Assembly: GCA_934292955.1 (NCBI GenBank) | Contig: CAKQXZ010000061.1 | Span: forward strand, 1-12,417 | Length of the DNA stretch: 12,417 nt | Source: an uncultured Clostridia bacterium | GTDB lineage: Bacteria; Bacillota_A; Clostridia; Christensenellales; Borkfalkiaceae | Direction of reading: 5' to 3' | Part shown: positions 1-4,872 of the stretch, piece by piece | Layout: each line of letters opens with the position of its first letter | Position numbering within the stretch: position 1 is the first letter of the stretch | Position numbers and translations under genes: made by a program | The notes under the pieces: generated by a model | Databases searched by the model: none | Told to the model about the DNA's origin: nothing | Seen by the model: only the letters and a program-made list of their open reading frames with translations

Positions 1-96
1 GTCGAAAACGGAATGCTGTCTTCAGACAGATACGAACGTTATAAAGCAATATATAAAGAAGTAATGACGGAGTATAAAAAGAGATATGGCAAATAG
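1..96 (+). CDS. rsgA: RsgA (ribosome small-subunit GTPase), C-terminal end only
   Basis: Frame 1 is open from the first base and stops with TAG at 94-96, giving 31 residues that begin VENGMLSSDRYERYKAIYKE. This matches the usual tail of RsgA, where an acidic 'V-x-x-G-x-(I/L)-S-x-x-R-Y-x-x-Y' helix follows the C-terminal zinc-binding domain. RsgA is a circularly permuted GTPase that helps mature the 30S subunit. Only the last helix is inside the window, so GTPase and zinc motifs cannot be checked. The next gene, rpe, starts 11 bases before this stop, and rsgA-rpe is a common Firmicute gene order, which supports the call. The identification rests on a short tail plus context. Confidence 0.72.
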   Translation, partial: VENGMLSSDRYERYKAIYKEVMTEYKKRYGK

Positions 97-769
97 TATA
101 TTTGATAGAACCGAAAAAACGGCGGTCGCTCCGTCGATTTTATCTGCCGATTTTGCAAGAATGGGGCAAGAAGTCGAAAAAATAACTAAATTGGGGGCGG
201 ATCTTATTCATGTAGACGTAATGGACGGGGAATTTGTTCCTAATATTACGTTCGGACCGAAAATGGTGAAAGATATACGCCCGCACACCGATTTGCCTTT
301 AGACGTTCATCTTATGATTGTAAAGCCGTGGCGTTATATTAAAAACTTTGTCGACGCGGGAGCAGATATAGTAACCGTTCACTATGAAGCGTGCGGTGAT
401 AAACTTGACGAAACGCTCGATCAGATACACGCGCTCGGGGCAAAAAGCGGAATCGCAATCAATCCCGACGTTTCAGTCGATCAGATTTACGATTTGTTGC
501 CGAAATGCGATTTATTGCTTTTAATGAGCGTTTTCCCCGGATTCGGCGGACAAAAGTTTATAGAAAGCGTACTTGAAAAAATCAAGCAGGCAAGAGATGA
601 AATCGATAAACGCGGCTTGAAAGTAAAAATAGAAGTTGACGGCGGCATAAATCTTAATAATTGCAAAACGGTTGCAAATGCCGGAGCCGATTTTTTGGTT
701 GCGGGAAGCGCGGTTTTCGGTGCTACCGATATCGAACAGGCGATAAATACTTTGAAAGTTTCAAAATAA
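86..769 (+). CDS. rpe: Ribulose-phosphate 3-epimerase
   Basis: A 227-residue TIM-barrel protein that interconverts D-ribulose 5-phosphate and D-xylulose 5-phosphate in the pentose phosphate pathway, in the cytoplasm. The family motifs are present in order: APSILSADF (15-23), the metal and catalytic strand HVDVMDG (H42, D44), DVHLMI with H75, MSVFPGFGGQ (147-156) and EVDGGI with the second catalytic aspartate D185, then the phosphate-binding VAGSAVFG (205-212). Length is normal, with about ten extra residues before the first strand. The ATG overlaps the rsgA stop by 11 bases and lacks a strong ribosome site (only purine-rich AAAAAGAGAT before it), so translation is probably coupled to rsgA. 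A terminator follows at 801-831. Confidence 0.97.
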   Translation: MANSIFDRTEKTAVAPSILSADFARMGQEVEKITKLGADLIHVDVMDGEFVPNITFGPKMVKDIRPHTDLPLDVHLMIVKPWRYIKNFVDAGADIVTVHYEACGDKLDETLDQIHALGAKSGIAINPDVSVDQIYDLLPKCDLLLLMSVFPGFGGQKFIESVLEKIKQARDEIDKRGLKVKIEVDGGINLNNCKTVANAGADFLVAGSAVFGATDIEQAINTLKVSK

Positions 770-800
770 TTCAAATTACCGAATTTAACAGTAAAAAGCG

Positions 801-831
801 AAATCCCATAACATGTGTTGTGGGATTTTTT
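801..831 (+). terminator. Rho-independent terminator after rpe, abutting the next start codon
   Basis: Arms 801-812 (AAATCCCATAAC) and 817-828 (GTTGTGGGATTT) pair over 12 positions with one G-U, loop ATGT, followed by a T run ending at 831. It lies 31 bases after the rpe stop. The preferred start of the next gene (ATG at 834) is three bases beyond the T run, and the GGGA at 822-825, the only purine-rich stretch that could serve as its ribosome site, lies in the right arm. The hairpin may therefore end rsgA-rpe transcription and also hold down translation of any read-through message. Confidence 0.75.
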
Positions 832-833
832 AT

Positions 834-1910
834 ATGCAAATTGAAAATATATCCGATTGTTTTATCGGAAAAGGAAATACTCTTGCCGTTAACCAACTCG
901 GCATCGGCAACATAAATAAATCATACATAATTACAACAAAGACCGAACGATATATTCTGCAAAGAATAAACACAAACGTTTTTAGCAATCCGATTCTTGT
1001 CTGCAATAACGTTATGACTGTGACAAAACATCTTCAAGACAAGAGCATAAATACTTTATCTTTTATAAAAGTAAGGTTTGATAATGAGGATGAAGATTTT
1101 ACTAAAGTGTGTTCGGGGTGTCTTTTATATCGTAAAAACGACCGCTCGTACTGGCGAATGATGAAATTTATAGAAAACACTTACTGTGTCGACTGCGCAA
1201 AAAACAGTGAGAACGCATATGAAACAGGTTTTGCATACGGAAATTTTATAAATCAGACAAGCGATCTTAAAGCGGAACTACTAAAACCGGTTATAGAAGA
1301 CTTTCATAATTTGCCGTTAAGGATAGAGAGACTAAAAAATGTTTACTCTCGGTATAAAGGCGCAAAAGGGCATAACGAATATAAACGCTTTTTTGAAGAA
1401 AGTAAAAAAGTCAATCTGTTTTTGCGGCAAAAATTACCTGACAGAGTAACGCATAACGACACTAAAATCGACAATCTTTTATTTGATAAATCAAGCGGTC
1501 GCGTGTGTGCCGTAGTCGATCTCGATACAGTTATGCCCGGGAAAATTTCGGATGATTTCGGCGATTCGGCAAGATCTGTCGCTTCGTCCGTCGGTGAAAA
1601 TGAATGCGAGTATTCGAAGATTTATCTTAATCTCGATAAGTTTGAAAATTTTGCAGCCGGATTCTCTGCCGCAATCGGTAAAAATCTTACATGTAAAGAA
1701 GTTTCTGGGCTTAAAGATTCGGTGGCGTATGTAACCGCAGAACTGGCATGCCGTTTTCTGACTGACTATTTTGACGGCAACAAGTATTTTCACATAGATT
1801 ATCCCGATCATAATCTTTGCCGAGCCATAAATCAATTAGCATTACTTCAAAGCGTAATCGACTCGCAAAATGCTATAAACAAGATAATCGACAAGGCTTT
1901 CTATAAATAA
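834..1910 (+). CDS. N-acetylhexosamine 1-kinase-like phosphotransferase (APH fold)
   Basis: A 358-residue aminoglycoside-phosphotransferase-fold kinase that resembles NahK, the enzyme that makes GlcNAc-1-P or GalNAc-1-P in the lacto-N-biose/galacto-N-biose pathway. Seen: the ATP-binding N-lobe with GIGNINKSYII (23-33) and RYILQRINTNVF (39-50), the catalytic loop RVTHNDTKIDNLL (204-216, base D209, metal ligand N214), the second metal site VVDLDTVMPG (227-236) followed by DFGDSAR (241-247), and a NahK-like tail CRFLTDYFDGNKYF plus YPDHNLCR. An upstream in-frame ATG at 813 would give 365 residues but sits in the loop of the preceding terminator. The ATG at 834 gives the family's usual length, so I prefer it. 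Neither start has a good ribosome site. No phosphorylase or uridylyltransferase partner lies in the window, so the exact sugar substrate is inferred from family likeness only. Confidence 0.82.
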   Translation: MQIENISDCFIGKGNTLAVNQLGIGNINKSYIITTKTERYILQRINTNVFSNPILVCNNVMTVTKHLQDKSINTLSFIKVRFDNEDEDFTKVCSGCLLYRKNDRSYWRMMKFIENTYCVDCAKNSENAYETGFAYGNFINQTSDLKAELLKPVIEDFHNLPLRIERLKNVYSRYKGAKGHNEYKRFFEESKKVNLFLRQKLPDRVTHNDTKIDNLLFDKSSGRVCAVVDLDTVMPGKISDDFGDSARSVASSVGENECEYSKIYLNLDKFENFAAGFSAAIGKNLTCKEVSGLKDSVAYVTAELACRFLTDYFDGNKYFHIDYPDHNLCRAINQLALLQSVIDSQNAINKIIDKAFYK

Positions 1911-1913
1911 ACG

Positions 1914-1937
1914 AAAAGGGCGAATTTTCGCCCTTTT
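1914..1937. terminator. Bidirectional terminator between NahK-like gene and hflX
   Basis: The self-complementary stretch AAAAGGGCG (1914-1922) and CGCCCTTTT (1929-1937) forms a GC-cored stem with A runs on one side and T runs on the other, so it can stop transcripts arriving from either strand. It begins 3 bases after the kinase stop (1908-1910) and ends 6 bases before the hflX stop (1944-1946). The two genes converge here. Confidence 0.85.
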
Positions 1938-1943
1938 GACTTT

Positions 1944-2738
1944 TTATATATTGCCGTCGTTTTCATCGCTTAAGTGTTGTGAACGTATAAACTCTTCGAA
2001 ACGCTTCACGTATCTTTTATTTACCACAATTCGAGCAGAGACAGTTTCGTCGTTATAGTCCAAATTTGAACATGACGAATAGGGTAAAAGTTTTCTGAGA
2101 TCGTTCAAAGCAGAATAGGGTAACTTAAATTCATAAAACGCAAATTCTGTTTTAAGAATTTTAGCTATTTTTTCCTTTAATAACGTCAGACCTTTTCCGT
2201 ATTTTGCCGATATCATAAGTGCGTCTTTCGGAAAATCGGCGCAGACTTCTATATTTTCAGTTTTATTGAATACAACAAGTCGTTCGCATTTTGCGCCCAG
2301 TTCGTCAAGCATTGAAGTCGTCGTTTTAAGTTGCTCTTCGTAATTATTCGTTGCATCGAGAACAATTACATTAAGATCGGAATTAACCGCGCTTTCAAGA
2401 GTTGAACCGAATGCTTCGATCAGCGAAGTGGGAACGTTCTTTATGAAACCTACGGTATCGACAAGCAAAACTTCAAAATCATTAAGACGAAGTTTGCGCG
2501 AAGTCGGGTCGAGCGTTGCAAATAATTTATCTTCGGCAAGCACATCGCTTCCGGTCAACGCATTAAGCAAAGTGGATTTACCCGAGTTTGTGTATCCGAC
2601 AAACGATACAACAAGCGTACCGTCTTTTTTCCGTCTGTCGGTTTGCAAGTTGCGCCTTGACTTTAATTCTAAGACGATTTTCAAGATAATCCATTCTTCT
2701 GCGGATATGTCGCCTGTCAGATTCAAGTTTGCTTTCAC
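1944..2738 (-). CDS. HflX C-terminal fragment (GTPase domain)
   Basis: This 264-codon frame holds the complete G domain: G1 GYTNSGKST (48-56), G2 ATLDPTSR (74-81), G3 DTVGF (94-98), G4 NKTE (158-161) and G5 SAK (177-179), then the C-terminal extension. Residues before about 25 are out-of-frame readings of the linker. The apparent start at 2738 is GTG with no Shine-Dalgarno sequence, so independent translation is doubtful. G4 normally reads NKxD, whose aspartate contacts the guanine base. Here the codon is GAA, giving glutamate, a conservative but unusual change. The flanking linker (ELKSRRNLQTDRRKKDG) matches HflX proteins well, which places the frame change upstream of it. Confidence 0.7.
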   Translation of the reverse strand: MKANLNLTGDISAEEWIILKIVLELKSRRNLQTDRRKKDGTLVVSFVGYTNSGKSTLLNALTGSDVLAEDKLFATLDPTSRKLRLNDFEVLLVDTVGFIKNVPTSLIEAFGSTLESAVNSDLNVIVLDATNNYEEQLKTTTSMLDELGAKCERLVVFNKTENIEVCADFPKDALMISAKYGKGLTLLKEKIAKILKTEFAFYEFKLPYSALNDLRKLLPYSSCSNLDYNDETVSARIVVNKRYVKRFEEFIRSQHLSDENDGNI

Positions 2739-3189
2739 CGGGTCCGCGAGTACCTATACCGCCGCCTTGCCTTGACAAAGCCGCGCCTTTTCCTTTTAAT
2801 CTCGGGTAGATATATTTTAATTGAGCAAGTTCGACCTGAACTTTTCCTTCTGACGTTTTTGCATTGAGCGCGAATATATCAAGAATTAAAGTCGTTCTGT
2901 CAATAACGGGAATATCGCCAAGCCCTTCGGAAAGATTTAGAGTTTGAGACGGGGAGAGATCACCGTCAAACACTATAAGATCGCAACCGAGTTCGTCGCA
3001 AGCGATTTTAATTTCTTCTACTTTTCCTTTTCCGATATAAGTAGACGGCGTGATTTTGTTTATGCGCACGCATTCGTAGCCTTTAACAATTCCGCCCGCA
3101 CTCTTTACCAAAGAACTTGTTTCTGCGATAGCATATTCTTCGTCAATGTCTTTGTCAAGTATTGGTTCAATAACAAAAATCTTTTCCAT
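2578..3189 (-). CDS. HflX N-terminal fragment (HLD domain and linker)
   Basis: This 203-codon frame carries the HflX-specific N-terminal domain: KSAGGIV (29-35), YIGKGKVEEI (51-60), VFDGDLSPSQ (73-82), IPVIDRTTLILDIFA (93-107), VQVELAQLKYIYPRL (118-132) and the glycine-rich loop GGGIGTRGPGESKLESDRR (142-160). It continues into the basic coiled-coil linker up to about residue 173. After that the residues (KVKAQLANRQTEKRR...) no longer fit the family, showing that the true frame has been left, although no stop occurs until 2578. ATG 3189 is preceded by only a weak ribosome site (ACGGAA). It lacks the GTPase domain, so it could at most bind ribosomes or nucleotide weakly. Confidence 0.7.
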   Translation of the reverse strand: MEKIFVIEPILDKDIDEEYAIAETSSLVKSAGGIVKGYECVRINKITPSTYIGKGKVEEIKIACDELGCDLIVFDGDLSPSQTLNLSEGLGDIPVIDRTTLILDIFALNAKTSEGKVQVELAQLKYIYPRLKGKGAALSRQGGGIGTRGPGESKLESDRRHIRRRMDYLENRLRIKVKAQLANRQTEKRRYACCIVCRIHKLG

Positions 3190-3221
3190 AATTCCGTATT
3201 TTATCAGTGATTTTATATGTT

Positions 3222-3249
3222 ATTATGTTACACAAAATAAATATGACAA
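3222..3249 (-). promoter_or_regulatory. Sigma-A-type promoter for hflX
   Basis: On the minus strand, TTGTCA (3249-3244), a 16-base spacer and CATAAT (3227-3222) each match the consensus at five of six positions. Transcription would start near 3215, leaving about 26 bases of leader before the hflX ATG at 3189. It lies in the 91-base gap after the recombinase gene, so hflX need not depend on read-through from xer. Confidence 0.55.
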
Positions 3250-3280
3250 ATCTTAAATAGTGTTATTTCCGACGATAAAT

Positions 3281-4330
3281 TTACTCTTCGTCATCGTGTA
3301 ATTTTACTGTCTTTATAGCCTTTCTTCTTATATCGTCGCTCATTGCGGCATAATGTTTTTTAGTGGTATTAACATCACGGTGACCGAGAAAATCGGCTAC
3401 AACGTATATGTCTCCGGTTTGCCTATATAAAACGGTACCAAAGGTACTTCTCAGTTTGTGCGGAGTGATCTTTTTTAGCGGCGAAACGATCTTGGCATAT
3501 TTTTCTACAAGAATCTGGACGGTGCGCACGCTTATCCTTTTATTGCGAAGCGAAAGAAACAACGCGTGTTCGTTTTTATCGAGCGATTTTATTTCCGCAC
3601 GATATTCAAGCCAATTTATAAGGGCATAGCGAACTTCGTCGGTAAAATAAAGTATGGTTCTGTTTCCGCCTTTTCTTGTTACGACAAAACTGTTTGTGTC
3701 AAGAAAAATATCTTCAACGTCAAGACCTACAAGTTCGCTGATACGAATTCCTGTACCTAAAAATAGGGTAATAATGGCGACATCGCGTATTTTAGTATTC
3801 TCATGATAAGCCTTTTGCCGTTCCGATAAACCGTCTGCGCTTTCCGCTTCGTCTATAAGCGCGGAAATTTCGTTGACGTCAAGTCTTATTATTTCTTTAT
3901 CGTGCAGTTTAGGCGTGACTACTTTTGCGGCGGTGTTTGCAACAATTTTATCCTTATTAAAGAAGTATTTATAAAGCGAACGAACGCTTGATAATTTGCG
4001 CTGTTTAGCCTTTTCATTGCAAGATAAATACTTTCCGTCGTGGTAGTAGTGCGATAAATAACTCAAAAACATTTCAATATCGGACGAAGAAACTTTTTCA
4101 ATGTCGTTAAGCGTTATATCGCACGATTTTTTACGAAGTACCTTTTTAGCAAGAAAATCGAAGAAAATCCGCAGATCGACCGCATAATTAAGCCTTGTAA
4201 GCGGTGAAGTGATGTTTTCTATACCGACAAAGTATTCTTTGCAAAAAACGGGTAAATCGGGCAAAATCTCGTCTATGCGTTTAATACAGGATATTTTTCT
4301 GTTTTCTTGAAATGTATTGTTTTTTGACAT
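3281..4330 (-). CDS. Tyrosine recombinase, XerC/XerD type
   Basis: A 349-residue tyrosine recombinase of the lambda-integrase superfamily. The N-terminal SAM-like DNA-binding domain covers about 30-130 (SPLTRLNYAVDLRIFFDFL, then QRKLSSVRSLYKYFF). The catalytic domain covers about 150-340 with all expected residues: R196 in GTGIRISEL, K220 in TRKGGN, H291 and R294 in TPHKLRSTFGT, H317 in FLGHRDV, and nucleophile Y327 in HYAAM. The arrangement is that of Xer enzymes that resolve chromosome dimers at dif, but the protein is about 50 residues longer than typical XerC/D, partly through an extended N-terminus. ATG 4330 has a good ribosome site (AGGAG, 7 bases upstream). Neighbouring genes are housekeeping and no phage or att structure is visible, so a resident Xer is more likely than a mobile integrase. 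I cannot say XerC, XerD or a sole Xer. Confidence 0.9.
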   Translation of the reverse strand: MSKNNTFQENRKISCIKRIDEILPDLPVFCKEYFVGIENITSPLTRLNYAVDLRIFFDFLAKKVLRKKSCDITLNDIEKVSSSDIEMFLSYLSHYYHDGKYLSCNEKAKQRKLSSVRSLYKYFFNKDKIVANTAAKVVTPKLHDKEIIRLDVNEISALIDEAESADGLSERQKAYHENTKIRDVAIITLFLGTGIRISELVGLDVEDIFLDTNSFVVTRKGGNRTILYFTDEVRYALINWLEYRAEIKSLDKNEHALFLSLRNKRISVRTVQILVEKYAKIVSPLKKITPHKLRSTFGTVLYRQTGDIYVVADFLGHRDVNTTKKHYAAMSDDIRRKAIKTVKLHDDEE

Positions 4331-4484
4331 TAAAAACTCCTAATATAAAGCCGAGCAGGCTCGTACGTAAATCAGACTTTTATTCTTATGGATTTACAAA
4401 AAATAAAATTTGCTAATCTTTAATATAGCCATAAAAGAAAAGGTTAGTTAATTATTAATTATTATCGCGAGAAACACTAAATTT

Positions 4485-4610
4485 ATGGAAGGTAATACAG
4501 ATCAAAGCCATGTATTCTTCGAAAAATATAAGGTTAGACGCGTTTACAATCATTGCGTAAAAGACAACTTTTGCGAAATAATAGCGGTATTTTACGCCAA
4601 TACAAAATAA
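4485..4610 (+). CDS. Possible 41-residue small protein, unrecognised
   Basis: ATG at 4485 to TAA at 4608-4610 encodes MEGNTDQSHVFFEKYKVRRV followed by YNHCVKDNFCEIIAVFYANTK. It is mixed in composition with charged residues, two cysteines (24 and 30) and no signal peptide or membrane segment. Support is weak: no Shine-Dalgarno sequence precedes the ATG and I see no convincing plus-strand promoter. It may be a real small protein, a decayed gene remnant, or chance openness. I do not recognise a family. Confidence 0.2.
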   Translation: MEGNTDQSHVFFEKYKVRRVYNHCVKDNFCEIIAVFYANTK

Positions 4611-4614
4611 AACT

Positions 4615-4665
4615 AAAAAAATAAGATAAATTAAGCGATTTTAAGAAATATTACATTTATCTTAT
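4615..4665 (-). terminator. Weak terminator-like hairpin, minus strand
   Basis: ATAAGATAAAT (4621-4631) is exactly complementary to ATTTATCTTAT (4655-4665), with a 23-base loop. On the minus strand it runs straight into a T7 tract (complement of the A run 4615-4621), while the plus strand lacks a T run. The pairing is nearly all A-T, so stability is low. An AT-rich operator is an alternative reading. Confidence 0.3.
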
Positions 4666-4708
4666 AAACGATATATTTTGTATAATTGCGCAAAAACTTC
4701 AAAATTGC
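4615..4708 (-). ncRNA. Candidate short RNA, or terminated leader of the recombinase gene
   Basis: From the minus-strand promoter at 4743-4715 a transcript would begin near 4708. About 45 bases on it meets an 11-base perfect inverted repeat (4665-4655 with 4631-4621) followed on this strand by seven Ts (4621-4615). That makes a self-contained transcript of about 94 bases. If the stem leaks, the same RNA would run on to the recombinase ATG at 4330 as a leader of about 380 bases, making the hairpin an attenuator. The stem has only one G-C pair, so termination would be weak. No known RNA family was recognised. Confidence 0.25.
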
Positions 4709-4714
4709 GTAAAC

Positions 4715-4743
4715 ATTATATCATTTAATGCCTTTATTGTAAA
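4715..4743 (-). promoter_or_regulatory. Minus-strand sigma-A-type promoter, extended -10
   Basis: On the minus strand, TTTACA (4743-4738, five of six), a 17-base spacer and TATAAT (4720-4715, six of six), with TGA directly before the -10 giving the extended TGnTATAAT form. It points away from the promoter at 4809-4837, with 65 bases between the two -35 boxes. It could drive a short RNA or the recombinase gene with a long leader. AT-rich sequence raises the false-positive rate, but spacing and both boxes are good. Confidence 0.45.
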
Positions 4744-4808
4744 GTCAAAATACATTGTTTTGTTTATTTCTTTTTAAGTATAGATATTTAATAATATTAC
4801 GTATTCAT

Positions 4809-4837
4809 TTGACAAAACTTTTCTTTGATTGTATAAT
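4809..4837 (+). promoter_or_regulatory. Perfect-consensus sigma-A promoter for the PadR-like gene
   Basis: TTGACA (4809-4814), a 17-base spacer and TATAAT (4832-4837), all consensus bases. The start of transcription would be near 4844. That leaves only about 8 bases before the in-frame ATG at 4852 but about 29 before the ATG at 4873, which also has its own ribosome site. This decides the start of the gene. So strong a promoter suggests high basal expression or control by a repressor. Confidence 0.85.
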
Positions 4838-4872
4838 TTTCTTATAAAGTTATGATAAAACAAGGAGTTTTT

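Larger units (their letters stand above)
1944..3189 (-). pseudogene. hflX: hflX, ribosome-associated GTPase, interrupted by a frameshift
   Basis: The two halves of one HflX GTPase lie in different frames of the same strand. HflX binds the 50S subunit and splits or rescues stalled ribosomes. The N-terminal half reads in frame from ATG at 3189 through the linker helix, and the reading then has to move to another frame near 2665-2673 to enter the GTPase domain. Joined, the product would be about 415 residues, the normal family length, and nothing else is missing. In the coding sense the break is CGT CTT AGA ATT AAA G. The downstream frame fits a relative shift of +1, and alignment by eye to HflX linkers suggests loss of two bases from an AGAGA tract or gain of one base. 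A sequencing or assembly error, a true lesion and a recoding site are all possible. A terminator follows at 1914-1937, and the gene has its own promoter at 3222-3249. Confidence 0.85.
4553..4712. repeat. Four TTGCGNAA motifs in two pairs
   Basis: TTGCGTAA (4553-4560), TTGCGAAA (4571-4578), TTGCGCAA (4686-4693, a perfect palindrome) and TTGCGTAA (4705-4712). Within each pair the motifs start 18-19 bases apart, close to two helical turns, all in the same direction. The second pair lies next to the minus-strand -10 at 4715-4720. They may be operator half-sites, or parts of RNA hairpins (CGCAA 4689-4693 can pair with TTGCG 4705-4709). Chance is not excluded in a region this simple. Confidence 0.3.
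4331..4872. other. AT-rich 542-base intergenic region with divergent promoters
   Basis: No long ORF and no recognisable RNA family. It holds, in order: the recombinase ribosome site next to 4331, a short hairpin around 4352-4363 (CGAG/CTCG), a possible 41-codon plus-strand ORF (4485-4610), an 11-base perfect inverted repeat (4621-4631 with 4655-4665), four TTGCGNAA motifs (4553-4712), a minus-strand promoter (4715-4743) and the consensus plus-strand promoter of the PadR-like gene (4809-4837). It is the largest gap in the window and the one most likely to hold unannotated function. Confidence 0.8.

Noticed and set aside
813..836. Upstream ATG at 813 as the start of the NahK-like kinase (365 residues)
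   Set aside because: It lies in the loop of the rpe terminator, has no ribosome site and adds seven residues not expected in the family.
3206..3233. dif-like site next to the recombinase (ATTATGT core)
   Set aside because: Only the central ATTATGT half matches the Bacillus dif; the left half matches at few positions, and the stretch is better explained as the hflX -10 box.
4352..4363. CGAG/CTCG hairpin just upstream of the recombinase as a terminator or LexA box
   Set aside because: The stem is only 4-5 pairs with no T run, and it does not match the GAAC-N4-GTTC SOS box.
4852..4872. ATG at 4852 as the start of the PadR-like protein (709 residues)
   Set aside because: It would leave only about 8 bases of leader after the consensus promoter, and AAGGAG is placed correctly for the ATG at 4873.
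4331..4872. tRNA, riboswitch or CRISPR-like content in the large spacer
   Set aside because: No cloverleaf, no known aptamer core and no regularly spaced repeats of CRISPR size are visible.
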